DNA of 21,468 bases from a virus, in the IMG/VR virus record IMGVR_UViG_3300008448_000788, positions 1-21,468 of that record. One strand, given 5' to 3'. Every line of letters starts with the position of its first letter. Position 1 is the stretch's first letter. Position numbers and translations under genes: made by a program. Below are positions 8,234 to 15,035 of this stretch, in pieces. The notes under the pieces are model-generated. The model saw only the letters and a program-made list of their open reading frames with translations, was not told the origin of the DNA and searched no databases.

Positions 8234-8241
8234 TATTTATA
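8234..8241 (-). promoter_or_regulatory. Perfect late promoter motif TATAAATA, 5 bases before an ATG
   Basis: TATAAATA on the minus strand is followed by five bases and the start codon at 8228. If the T4 late start site lies about 6 bases after the motif, +1 coincides with the A of ATG. It sits just after the T-run of the terminator at 8247-8271. Confidence 0.65.
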
Positions 8242-8246
8242 GAGGT

Positions 8247-8271
8247 AAAAAAACCCGAGAAATTCTCGGGT
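8247..8271 (-). terminator. Rho-independent terminator after the 134-residue gene
   Basis: On the minus strand an 8-bp perfect stem (ACCCGAGA with TCTCGGGT, 3-base loop, 8253-8271) is followed directly by seven T residues. It lies about 20 bases after the stop codon at 8292. Confidence 0.9.
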
Positions 8272-8291
8272 CTTTATTAGTATAAGACTTA

Positions 8292-8696
8292 TTAAGCCTG
8301 TGTACTTGTGAATGTTGCTGAGTTGCTTGTGATAACTGAACTTACAACTGCTTGACACACTGCTGTTAAATTAGCACCAACTGAACCGTCTGTTGAGAAA
8401 GCTTGTGTTGGATAAACTGCAACTGCTAGTGTACCGTTAGCTCCTGCATCAGTCCACTGATACATATGAATAGTTGCTAATTGTTGAATAGCTTGAACGA
8501 TTAAAGCAATGTTTCCGCTTTCTGTACTTGCGTTATCAATGTTAGCACCTTCAATTGTGAAGAAGTCTAATTTAGGACCTTGTGGTTGTACTGAAGCACC
8601 ACTTGTTACTGCATTTAATGCACCTTTTGTATAACCAGATGCATCATAGTTCATTACTGGCTGAAAGTCGCCGCTTACTTTTGTAAATTGTGCCAT
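8292..8696 (-). CDS. Small probable virion-associated protein, single-gene late unit
   Basis: This 134-residue protein (MAQFTKVSGDFQPVMNYDA) is rich in Ala, Ser, Thr, Gly and Asn, with little Lys, a composition typical of phage surface or structural proteins. A central segment (ALIVQAIQQLATIHMYQW) is hydrophobic but too polar for a firm membrane call. No enzyme motif is visible. It has a strong ribosome-binding site (AAGGA, 9 bases before ATG), a late-promoter-like motif upstream and a strong terminator after it, so it appears monocistronic and highly expressed. Function unknown. Confidence 0.8.
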   Translation of the reverse strand: MAQFTKVSGDFQPVMNYDASGYTKGALNAVTSGASVQPQGPKLDFFTIEGANIDNASTESGNIALIVQAIQQLATIHMYQWTDAGANGTLAVAVYPTQAFSTDGSVGANLTAVCQAVVSSVITSNSATFTSTQA

Positions 8697-8739
8697 AATA
8701 TCTTTTCCTTATAAAATGTGAGCGCAAAGGCTCTACTTT

Positions 8740-8747
8740 TATTTAGT
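8740..8747 (-). promoter_or_regulatory. Late-promoter-like motif ACTAAATA
   Basis: ACTAAATA on the minus strand differs from NATAAATA at one position. It would give a leader of about 38 bases before the ATG at 8696, the longest of the late promoters here. Its placement before a terminated single gene supports the call. Confidence 0.45.
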
Positions 8748-8776
8748 CCTTTAGTAAAAAAATGGGCTTGTTATAG

Positions 8777-9535
8777 TTATTTTGGTGCAAGTTTTTGAAG
8801 ATAAGCAAGTAATTCTTTCTTTTCTTCTTGGTCCAATTGCTGAAACTTAGCAATTATGTTATTCACTTCATCGCTAATTGGCTCAGGCTCACTTGCTGGG
8901 GGTTGGGTTTTTGCTTTTTGGGCAGCAGCCAAATCATATAAAAGATCGCCCAATTTTCTGAGTGCTGGAACACCGGCATTTTGCTGATACGTTAATTCTA
9001 CATTTTTTGCAAGATCAGTTATTTGCTTCATACTACTTGAAATATCTACCCCTTGCATATATTGCTGAATCACCTTAACCATGTAGTCCGACATCGTAAG
9101 TTTCTTAACCTGCGGGGGCTGCTGCGGCGGGGCAGGAGCTTCGGACAATATCTCTGCTAACATCTTATCAAAGTATAATGATTCAGTTTGTATAGTACCG
9201 GGCTGGGGTGTTTGGGCCGCAACACGATCAGCTTCTCTTGCAGCCGGGTTCGCTCCAAACTGAAAGTTTTTGTTTTTAGCTTGCATTTGCGCCTGAACGT
9301 ATTCTGCATCCCGTTGTAATTCATTTTGTCGCTGTACAACTTCTGGCCAAAGTCCTTGTAAAACTCCGATCATTTTACGGACAAAGATATTTCGAAAGTT
9401 TGTTTTAGCTAGTACGTTTTGGGAGTATCTTCTATTACTTTGACTACCCATGTTAGAGGTTACAGGCTGTACCTCTCCCTTGACAAGATCCAGTACTGCT
9501 TCATTCACGGTATTATCGACATCTTGAAGTTTCAT
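8777..9535 (-). CDS. Unknown late protein with Pro/Gln-rich linkers
   Basis: The 252-residue protein has an N-terminal helical part (residues 1-90, with NFRNIFVRKMIGVLQGLWPEV), a Pro/Gln-rich linker at about 108-143 (APAPPQQPPQ), a second helical part (145-210), a second Pro/Glu linker (211-221) and a C-terminal helix (KKELLAYLQKLAPK). No catalytic motif, signal peptide or membrane segment is seen. Its ATG overlaps the stop of the 77-residue gene as ATGA, so both share the late promoter at 9785. The multi-domain, linker-rich build fits a virion assembly or core protein, but this is inference. Confidence 0.75.
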   Translation of the reverse strand: MKLQDVDNTVNEAVLDLVKGEVQPVTSNMGSQSNRRYSQNVLAKTNFRNIFVRKMIGVLQGLWPEVVQRQNELQRDAEYVQAQMQAKNKNFQFGANPAAREADRVAAQTPQPGTIQTESLYFDKMLAEILSEAPAPPQQPPQVKKLTMSDYMVKVIQQYMQGVDISSSMKQITDLAKNVELTYQQNAGVPALRKLGDLLYDLAAAQKAKTQPPASEPEPISDEVNNIIAKFQQLDQEEKKELLAYLQKLAPK

Positions 9536-9765
9536 TTTCTTATGCTTTTTGTAAAACGTTCAGAATCTTTGCTCTTAATTGCACTTAACAGCTTTTTCTC
9601 TAAGATGGCTGCTTTGTCAGAATCATAGTGCTTGTTTATCAATTCTACTAAATTAATAGCACTTGTGATAATATTATGGGCACGGCTTTCAATAATGTGC
9701 TTAGTGTCACGATTATTGCCTAGTGCTTCTAATTCTTCTAATAAACTACGGGTTTTGCGTTCCAT
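9532..9765 (-). CDS. Small helical late protein of unknown function, 77 residues
   Basis: MERKTRSLLEELEALGNNRD begins a short, charged, fully helical-looking protein that ends SERFTKSIRK. It has a ribosome-binding site (AGGAA, 9 bases before ATG) and a late promoter immediately upstream. It is translationally coupled to the 252-residue gene by an ATGA overlap. I associate this pattern with small uncharacterised proteins of T4-like aquatic phages; no function can be assigned. Confidence 0.75.
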   Translation of the reverse strand: MERKTRSLLEELEALGNNRDTKHIIESRAHNIITSAINLVELINKHYDSDKAAILEKKLLSAIKSKDSERFTKSIRK

Positions 9766-9784
9766 AATGATAGGTTCCTAAATA

Positions 9785-9792
9785 TATTTATC
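9785..9792 (-). promoter_or_regulatory. Late promoter motif GATAAATA overlapping the helicase stop codon
   Basis: The minus strand reads GTGATAAATA: the helicase ends TGA followed in frame by TAA, and those bases are part of the promoter. T4-like spacing predicts a start at about 9779, the first base of AGGAA, leaving a 14-base leader to the ATG at 9765. Confidence 0.65.
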
Positions 9793-11215
9793 ACTTTTTC
9801 AGGCTGTTAAGCATAGCTTTTAATCTTGCACCTTGTACATCTGCATTGATTTTAGGAACATCCTGAACAACATCCTGTAATTCACTGTTATGTGTAGGGG
9901 ACACATTACTTGAGGGCTTTAATCTTGATATTATATCATTAGGACTTGGCTGTGGATTATTGTATTTTGTGCTTGCAGATTGCCCATCTTCACCTGGATC
10001 TGTAATCCTAAGAGTTTCTACATTAAACTCCAGTTCAATCTTTTGACCTACTCCTGAACTACTACGTGTTTTCATAAGCTGAATCTGATATTGCCCACGC
10101 TCACGCATACTGCGACTTGTGAAGATACCGAACACATTATCTGCTGTATTAATCTTACTGATACCACCTGAAATATGACTGTGATCAAACTCAATCTCCT
10201 CAACTGCACTACGATTTAATTGACTAGCTGTAACTAGCAGCACGTTCAATTCTTTAGACAAGTTACGCAATTCTTCCGAAACATACTTGTCCTTAATGAA
10301 CAAGTCTGAGGGGCTGACCTTTGCGCTGACTGGCATAAGGAGATCAAGATAATCAATACAAAGAAAATCTACCTTTGCACCAGTCTTAATCTCATACTCT
10401 TTACAATATGCCCGTAAGTCATTTACTGTACTCTGTGCCGGCAAATACTTGATTTGTAATTTACCTGCTTTCTTTGCCAACATTCTGACCTTCATTTCAA
10501 TGTCATCAATGCTTTTAAAAATATCACGGCTGCTAGTTTCTGTCATCATGCTATCTATACGCATAGAACATAGTCCTTCGCTAAGTTCTAACGATACATA
10601 GATACCAGTTAATCCTGCTTGACTCCAGTTGACTGCAAGATTCTGCATAAACAAACTCTTACCTGATCCTGAGCCACCTGCAAAAATTTGTAGTTCACCT
10701 CTGTTGAAGCCACCATATAGTTTACTGTCAACTGTAGGCCAACCTGTGCTTATTTGTCCGTTGTTACTTTTTAATGCCATCAATCTAGCACGTGGGTCAG
10801 CAAAGTAATCAGTTCCCATATCCTTTGTTATACTGATTTGAACTGCGTCTTTGACTAATTTTTCAACTGGGTCGTAATTGCCTTTTTCTAATAAGTCTGC
10901 TGCTTTTAGGATAGCTCTTTCTAGTTCTTGTCTGCGTGTGAATTTTTCAAACTCGTCTAAGAACCATTCAAAGTGACCTTGTGATAATTCTGGTATCGGT
11001 TCAATTTCTATTCCACATGTGGCTAATACCTGATCCTGTTCAGGCAGTATGTTATACTTTTCTGAATGTAGTTGAAAAAATTTTGCAATTGGTCTCAATG
11101 ATTTATCAAAATTCTCAGCATTCATTATATTTGAAACTCTAGTGTATAATTCACCATTCGTGATCATCATACGCAAGAAAAGTTTCTGCACATCTATGTT
11201 ATAATCAGTTACCAA
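9791..11215 (-). CDS. 41: Replicative DNA helicase, DnaB family, T4 gp41-like
   Basis: This 474-residue protein is the ring helicase that should unwind DNA 5' to 3' at the phage fork and work with the primase. The RecA-type core is plain: Walker A GGSGSGKS at 180-187, Walker B VDFLCIDYLDLL at 282-293, SLELS near 208-212, VTASQLNR at 328-335 and a C-terminal arginine-rich segment (TSRSMRERGQYQIQLMKTRS, 366-385). Residues 1-130 form the N-terminal domain; 405-474 is a polar tail, probably for partner binding. Length matches gp41 (475 residues). The ATG lies inside the end of the primase gene (11-base overlap). Confidence 0.95.
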   Translation of the reverse strand: MVTDYNIDVQKLFLRMMITNGELYTRVSNIMNAENFDKSLRPIAKFFQLHSEKYNILPEQDQVLATCGIEIEPIPELSQGHFEWFLDEFEKFTRRQELERAILKAADLLEKGNYDPVEKLVKDAVQISITKDMGTDYFADPRARLMALKSNNGQISTGWPTVDSKLYGGFNRGELQIFAGGSGSGKSLFMQNLAVNWSQAGLTGIYVSLELSEGLCSMRIDSMMTETSSRDIFKSIDDIEMKVRMLAKKAGKLQIKYLPAQSTVNDLRAYCKEYEIKTGAKVDFLCIDYLDLLMPVSAKVSPSDLFIKDKYVSEELRNLSKELNVLLVTASQLNRSAVEEIEFDHSHISGGISKINTADNVFGIFTSRSMRERGQYQIQLMKTRSSSGVGQKIELEFNVETLRITDPGEDGQSASTKYNNPQPSPNDIISRLKPSSNVSPTHNSELQDVVQDVPKINADVQGARLKAMLNSLKK

Positions 11216-12188
11216 TTCGTTTCCTCATCATTTCTATTTTTATTTTACTTGTTGTTGCACTTTGTATTATACTTAATAATGTAGGTAGCTTTCCGTATTT
11301 TATCACTGCATCATTAACATCTTTGATGCCTGTGTCCCAATTTGGAATGCTAACTTTAAACCCTACTTCCAATGCTCTTTCACAAGAATCTAAGCCAGTC
11401 TTGTCCCTATCTGGAACGAAAATAATTTCTTTGTTAAGTTGTTTAATTAACTTAACTTGATCGTCATTAATGGTATTATGTGTTAATGCTAATCCATCAA
11501 TGCTAAGAGCATCAAAAATACCTTCCATTAATAGTGCAATTTGCCAATCTTTACCCTGATAGTCGTATCCAAATACATATCCTGGTTGTTGATCATTGAT
11601 ATATTTAGGTATTCTGTCATCTAAAAATCTGCTTGTATGACCTACTATTTCCCCGTTGTAATAATAAGGAATAATTACTCTGTTAGAATTTCTACCTTCG
11701 TCATGTGGAGTCACATAAAATTCATATTCATAGTAATTTATTTTTCTACTGATAAGATAATCAATATGTTTTTTGTGTAAAGGATTAGACTCATCAAGCA
11801 ATTCACAATCTGGTAATTTTTTAGGCTTGAACTCTAATGGTTTTTCTTTTTTGAATTTCTTAGTGAAGTCTAGTAGGTCTTTGTTTTGTAGACTTTCAAT
11901 GTTCCATCGTTGAATTTGTGTTTCATCAACTCCACACCATTTTAACAAATCACGTGTGCGTTTTGATATGCTACGACCTAATTCATAGTGACAACTAAAC
12001 GAACAGTTGAAACAATTATAAGTCCAGTTTGTCCCGTCAAATTTTATTCCGCCTCGATGACGTTTATCTGGTTTATGGCCTCGCTTATCGCAACATATAG
12101 CATTGAAACTGTACCAACCACTTTGGGTTAATTTCTTTTTGTTCGGAAGAATTGTTAGGATATCAAACATACTATCATTATAGTACAT
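11205..12188 (-). CDS. 61: DNA primase, T4 gp61-like, zinc ribbon plus TOPRIM
   Basis: The 327-residue protein should make RNA primers for lagging-strand synthesis in complex with the helicase encoded next. The N-terminal zinc ribbon uses C32/C33 and H38 with C59 and C62 (NCFNC). The TOPRIM core follows: E222 and D226 in LLMEGIFDALS, then D260 and D262 in VPDRDKTG, with DVNDAV at 290-295. Length is close to gp61 (342). An alternative ATG at 12170 (MFDILTILPNKKK) would remove six residues; neither has a good Shine-Dalgarno. The spacer to the upstream virion-like gene is only 30 AT-rich bases, with no clear promoter. Confidence 0.92.
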   Translation of the reverse strand: MYYNDSMFDILTILPNKKKLTQSGWYSFNAICCDKRGHKPDKRHRGGIKFDGTNWTYNCFNCSFSCHYELGRSISKRTRDLLKWCGVDETQIQRWNIESLQNKDLLDFTKKFKKEKPLEFKPKKLPDCELLDESNPLHKKHIDYLISRKINYYEYEFYVTPHDEGRNSNRVIIPYYYNGEIVGHTSRFLDDRIPKYINDQQPGYVFGYDYQGKDWQIALLMEGIFDALSIDGLALTHNTINDDQVKLIKQLNKEIIFVPDRDKTGLDSCERALEVGFKVSIPNWDTGIKDVNDAVIKYGKLPTLLSIIQSATTSKIKIEMMRKRIGN

Positions 12189-12218
12189 TATGTATCAAAA
12201 ATACAATAGATTGGTATA

Positions 12219-12965
12219 TTATCTAGCCAAAATATTTGAGACATTTCCACCTGTTGAGGTGAATTGCAATTGTATATAAGGATGAAATCCAGTTATGGTA
12301 GTACCGAGTGTTGCGGATTCTTCTGTGAAAGTACCCAAAGTTTCAATAGTGTACCAGTTTGCATCTACGTCTGTTGATCCAAGAACGTTAATGTTACCTG
12401 AATAGTTACTCAATGCCGTTTGTATCGTTAACTTACTTGCCCCACTTAACCCCAATACGCTACTGTAATACGTATTGCCTGTATTGGATACGTTACCATG
12501 AGAAGGTATAGTTACTTGTGTACTAGGTACATGTTTGGGAAGTATACTATCCATTACTTGACACACTCCCCTAGCGTCTGCTTCGCTATTAGTGAATATA
12601 GGTAATACTAAATTACCTTCAACTATATCTAGGCTAAAACTACCGATCTGTGCGTCAATTTCCATTAATTCTGCTTGAGTTATTGTTAGATTAGCTAAAC
12701 CCTTTAAAGGTAGTGTTGGATTAACCGTCTTTTGAATATCTACCCCTGTTCCATCTGAATTTATAAAACGAAAAGTTATATCTTTCCCCGTTAAATCAAT
12801 CGGTTTTTGCTCCTGATTAAGAAACTGAAATTGAATTCTATTGTCTACCCCTTTGTTTAGGGTCAAATTTTTTGCGTACACGATCTGATATCTCCTAGGT
12901 GAATCCCCGTCAAATAGAACAACTTGATATTTTGGTGTATAATTATAAACGCTTGTTGAGTACAC
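12219..12965 (-). CDS. Virion-like protein with BppU-type N-terminal domain, GTG start
   Basis: The 248-residue product starts at GTG (12965), supported by AAGGA with a 7-base gap and a late promoter just upstream. Residues about 35-130 (NRIQFQFLNQEQKPIDLTGKDITFRF) resemble the immunoglobulin-like fold of phage baseplate upper proteins; the C-terminal half is Ser/Thr/Gly/Asn-rich beta material ending HPYIQLQFTSTGGNVSNILAR. This fits a baseplate, neck or fibre-associated protein. Its placement between the primase and early-type genes makes it a late island in a replication region. The exact position in the virion is unknown. Confidence 0.7.
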   Translation of the reverse strand: MYSTSVYNYTPKYQVVLFDGDSPRRYQIVYAKNLTLNKGVDNRIQFQFLNQEQKPIDLTGKDITFRFINSDGTGVDIQKTVNPTLPLKGLANLTITQAELMEIDAQIGSFSLDIVEGNLVLPIFTNSEADARGVCQVMDSILPKHVPSTQVTIPSHGNVSNTGNTYYSSVLGLSGASKLTIQTALSNYSGNINVLGSTDVDANWYTIETLGTFTEESATLGTTITGFHPYIQLQFTSTGGNVSNILAR

Positions 12966-12982
12966 TTTGTAGTCCTTTTGTT

Positions 12983-12990
12983 TATTTATT
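12983..12990 (-). promoter_or_regulatory. Late promoter motif AATAAATA for the GTG-start virion gene
   Basis: AATAAATA on the minus strand predicts a start at about 12977, which is the first A of the AAGGA ribosome-binding site, leaving a 12-base leader before the GTG at 12965. Confidence 0.6.
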
Positions 12991-12993
12991 CAA

Positions 12994-13001
12994 TATAAAT
13001 A
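12994..13001 (+). promoter_or_regulatory. Perfect plus-strand late promoter motif TATAAATA
   Basis: This lies three bases from the minus-strand motif and in the opposite direction, so the pair forms a 7-bp inverted repeat. It could serve the plus-strand gene at 13066 with a leader of about 59 bases. Confidence 0.4.
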
Positions 13002-13024
13002 TGCTATGCGGTTAATAATTATTT

Positions 13025-13046
13025 CGGATAAAATATCCGATAAATA
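13025..13046 (+). promoter_or_regulatory. Hairpin plus late promoter GATAAATA for the plus-strand gene
   Basis: A perfect 6-bp inverted repeat with a 3-base loop (CGGATA AAA TATCCG, 13025-13039) runs directly into GATAAATA (13039-13046). The predicted start near 13052 leaves a 14-base leader with AGAAG before the ATG. Confidence 0.6.
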
Positions 13047-13065
13047 TTCCAAGAATTAGAAGAAA

Positions 13066-13443
13066 ATGCACAACGAATTTTTTAAAAAATTATCTGAAAA
13101 TCATCCATTCATTACTGTCTGTTCCTATTCAGGCCAAGACTATGTAGGAATCATTCAAAATCGTGACGATATTGTAACTACCATATATGATTATGGATCA
13201 ATAGTACAAAATGAATTTAGAGAACGATTTCTTGAACTTGGGGAAATATGGTGGTGGGAAAGCAACAGACTTATCCCTATCAATATGTTCCTAAGAGAAG
13301 AATGGACTCCATTTAAAATTTATTTAAGGACTTTTAATAATAAAAGTTTAGAGATTATACATGGTCCTGTATGTAGTATGAGTGATCTACATAAGAAAAA
13401 GACTAAACGCAGGAGTATTACGTTAGTTCAACGTATGCCCTAA
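13066..13443 (+). CDS. Only plus-strand gene: unknown protein of 125 residues, late-promoter driven
   Basis: MHNEFFKKLSENHPFITVCSYSGQDYVGIIQNRDD begins a compact soluble protein with a conserved-looking core (LGEIWWWESNRLIPINMF) and a basic C-terminus (KKKTKRRSITLVQRMP). Three consecutive Trp, balanced composition and its own ribosome-binding site and promoter support a real gene despite the opposite strand. The pattern resembles an uncharacterised protein of T4-like marine phages. The last 21 bases overlap the end of the convergent Pol III-like gene, so there is no room for a terminator between them. Function is unknown; an RNA-binding or regulatory role is possible but not shown. Confidence 0.8.
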   Translation: MHNEFFKKLSENHPFITVCSYSGQDYVGIIQNRDDIVTTIYDYGSIVQNEFRERFLELGEIWWWESNRLIPINMFLREEWTPFKIYLRTFNNKSLEIIHGPVCSMSDLHKKKTKRRSITLVQRMP

Positions 13444-14007
13444 TTTTTCAAGATAGTTCATATGCACAACTACTAAATGTGCATATGCGACACTGTGACT
13501 TTTCTTAAAACTATATCCATCATCCGTTTTATCCCATACTGTCTGTGCAACTTCGTTCCAAAGTTTACCTATCAAATGTTTTTTAGCAGGGCGTATACAG
13601 GCTAGGAACATAGCAAGTCTAGGTATACTGTCAACTGGTTCTGGCATTCTCTGTAAGTTATTAAAGTGATTACCCAAATGAACTAATTGTTCAACAAACT
13701 CCTTTTCGTTTAATAGATTCCAGTTAGGCCCTTTCATCAATTCAATTAATTCTTGTTCAGATTTAATATCCTGATATACATGTACGTTTAGAAAATCTAA
13801 TTTTACATAACCACGATCTTCTGCTTCAGTATAATCTATGTTTGCCATATCATTTAATGCATCATATGGCACTTCTGTCACATACACACCAGTATTGTGT
13901 TTACGCATGGGAGTTACATTGCGCATGGCTGCAGAAATATGTTTGATGTGTTCTAATATCAACTCACGATTACCAAAGTCAATGTCAATATCTGATTTAA
14001 ATGTCAT
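13423..14007 (-). CDS. Miniature DNA polymerase III alpha (C-family) core-like protein
   Basis: Across 194 residues the protein follows the order of motifs in bacterial Pol III alpha (about 1160 residues). DIDIDF at 6-11 matches the palm motif with catalytic D401/D403 of E. coli; RKHNTGVYV at 35-43 matches GKHAGGVVI; GYVKLDFLNVHVYQDI at 66-81 matches GLVKFDFLGLRTLTII, with D71 at catalytic D555; AMFLACIRP at 132-140 matches ALVALFRP; YSFKKSHSVAYAHLVVV at 165-181 matches YGFNKSHSAAYALVSY. Missing are the PHP domain, the GS nucleotide-binding motif before the first Asp pair, most of the fingers, and all clamp-, OB- and tau-binding parts. Activity as a polymerase is doubtful. Its ATG overlaps the stop of the exonuclease gene (ATGA). 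Confidence 0.75.
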   Translation of the reverse strand: MTFKSDIDIDFGNRELILEHIKHISAAMRNVTPMRKHNTGVYVTEVPYDALNDMANIDYTEAEDRGYVKLDFLNVHVYQDIKSEQELIELMKGPNWNLLNEKEFVEQLVHLGNHFNNLQRMPEPVDSIPRLAMFLACIRPAKKHLIGKLWNEVAQTVWDKTDDGYSFKKSHSVAYAHLVVVHMNYLEKLGHTLN

Positions 14008-14570
14008 TTTAAAGCAAAACCCTTACCCATTAACTTTTTATATGCGTCTTGTACAACCAATGCCTGATGCTCAGCATCTTCTACTGCCTTGTGTGTAGTT
14101 TTAGTTGCATACTTTTTATCTTTTAAACTAACACCTGCTACCTCAAACAATGTTCTAGTATCTCTGACTGTGTAAAAAGGCCATGGAATAGGATTGGGCC
14201 TATCTGTTAACGTCTGTCGCATAGCAGTTTCCATTACTACAACATCAAATGGAGCACCATGACTCCAAACTGCTTGCCGATTCCAACAAAACTTGTACAG
14301 TTTTTCCATACAATCTTTAAGAGATTCTCTTCCATAATCACCCATTGCTTCTTCTAATGCTGCAGGATTTTGTGTACCCCACCACCTGATAGTATCGTCA
14401 TTAATTACACGATTGTATATTTCAGTTTGATCTTCTAAAGTTGGTCGTAATTCTAATTTTTCTACAATACCATCACCCCGTGGATCAAATCTTACTGCAC
14501 CAATAGTAAGTATAACACAATAAGGACTTGTGTCAAGGCTTTCAATATCAATCATAATATGGTTAGCCAT
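14004..14570 (-). CDS. dexA: DexA-like 3'-5' exonuclease, DEDDh family
   Basis: The 188-residue protein carries all DEDDh motifs: D8 and E10 in MIDIESLDT, D109 in HGAPFDVVVMET, and H160 with D165 in HKAVEDAEHQA. TIGAVRFDP and TVRDTRTLFE also match the T4 DexA/epsilon type. It should remove nucleotides from 3' ends with two metal ions; T4 DexA is 227 residues. The start is a TAATG joint with the upstream 93-residue gene, and its stop overlaps the ATG of the Pol III alpha-like gene. That pairing is like a proofreading exonuclease next to its polymerase, though a stand-alone exonuclease is equally possible. Confidence 0.9.
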   Translation of the reverse strand: MANHIMIDIESLDTSPYCVILTIGAVRFDPRGDGIVEKLELRPTLEDQTEIYNRVINDDTIRWWGTQNPAALEEAMGDYGRESLKDCMEKLYKFCWNRQAVWSHGAPFDVVVMETAMRQTLTDRPNPIPWPFYTVRDTRTLFEVAGVSLKDKKYATKTTHKAVEDAEHQALVVQDAYKKLMGKGFALK

Positions 14571-14851
14571 TACTCATAGTCTTTCGTAAGTATATCAACA
14601 ACATCCTTGTATTCAAAATCTTTTCTTTCTTTATGCCAACGATGTAACCAAGGGGTTCTATTACAGTCATCAATATGTTGCATTACATGTTTATATCCTG
14701 CGGATTCTATCGCTTCTCCTAAGAAGAAACTCATTACTGGTTTACCCCAATGATAAATCACGAAAATCATAGGGTCAGTTGGATGCTGATTCCAAGTAAA
14801 TTCTTGACCATAATGATCCTTTAAGATTGGAATGTCACTTAGATATTTCAT
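14570..14851 (-). CDS. Small unknown protein, 93 residues
   Basis: MKYLSDIPILKDHYGQEFTW begins an aromatic-rich soluble protein with many His and Trp (IYHWGKPVMSFFLG, PWLHRWHKERKDF). No metal-site motif is plain. The ATG lies 17 bases inside the end of the 66-residue gene and the stop overlaps the dexA ATG by one base. It is part of the small-gene run feeding into dexA; no function can be given. Confidence 0.7.
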   Translation of the reverse strand: MKYLSDIPILKDHYGQEFTWNQHPTDPMIFVIYHWGKPVMSFFLGEAIESAGYKHVMQHIDDCNRTPWLHRWHKERKDFEYKDVVDILTKDYE

Positions 14852-15035
14852 TTTTAATTGGTGTTGTTTTTAATAGGCATAATACTGTATGGTCTTTTTG
14901 TTTTGTCCATTCTTCTCTTGCTAATATGCATTCTTCATAAGTTGGATATTCTTTATTATATACAAAATTAATTTTATTTGGTTGATCAGTCCAAAGTTGA
15001 ACGCTTAGGACCCAAACAGTAATCAATTCACTCAT
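14835..15035 (-). CDS. Small protein with hydrophobic N-terminus, paralog of the next gene upstream
   Basis: The 66-residue product has a hydrophobic beginning (MSELITVWVLSVQLW), then DQPNKINFVYNKEYPTYEEC and a second cysteine near the end (VLCLLK). The layout (hydrophobic start, D.P.K, Y.T..EC, later C) is the same as in the 53-residue protein encoded just upstream, so the two look like tandem paralogs. The N-terminus could be an exported or membrane-associated segment, but it is short. Its ATG overlaps the upstream stop as ATGA. Confidence 0.65.
   Translation of the reverse strand: MSELITVWVLSVQLWTDQPNKINFVYNKEYPTYEECILAREEWTKQKDHTVLCLLKTTPIKNEISK

Noticed and set aside
12189-12218. Possible promoter for the primase-helicase pair in the 30-base AT-rich spacer.
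   Set aside because: Only vague -10-like strings are present, with no convincing -35 or late motif; the pair may be read from upstream.
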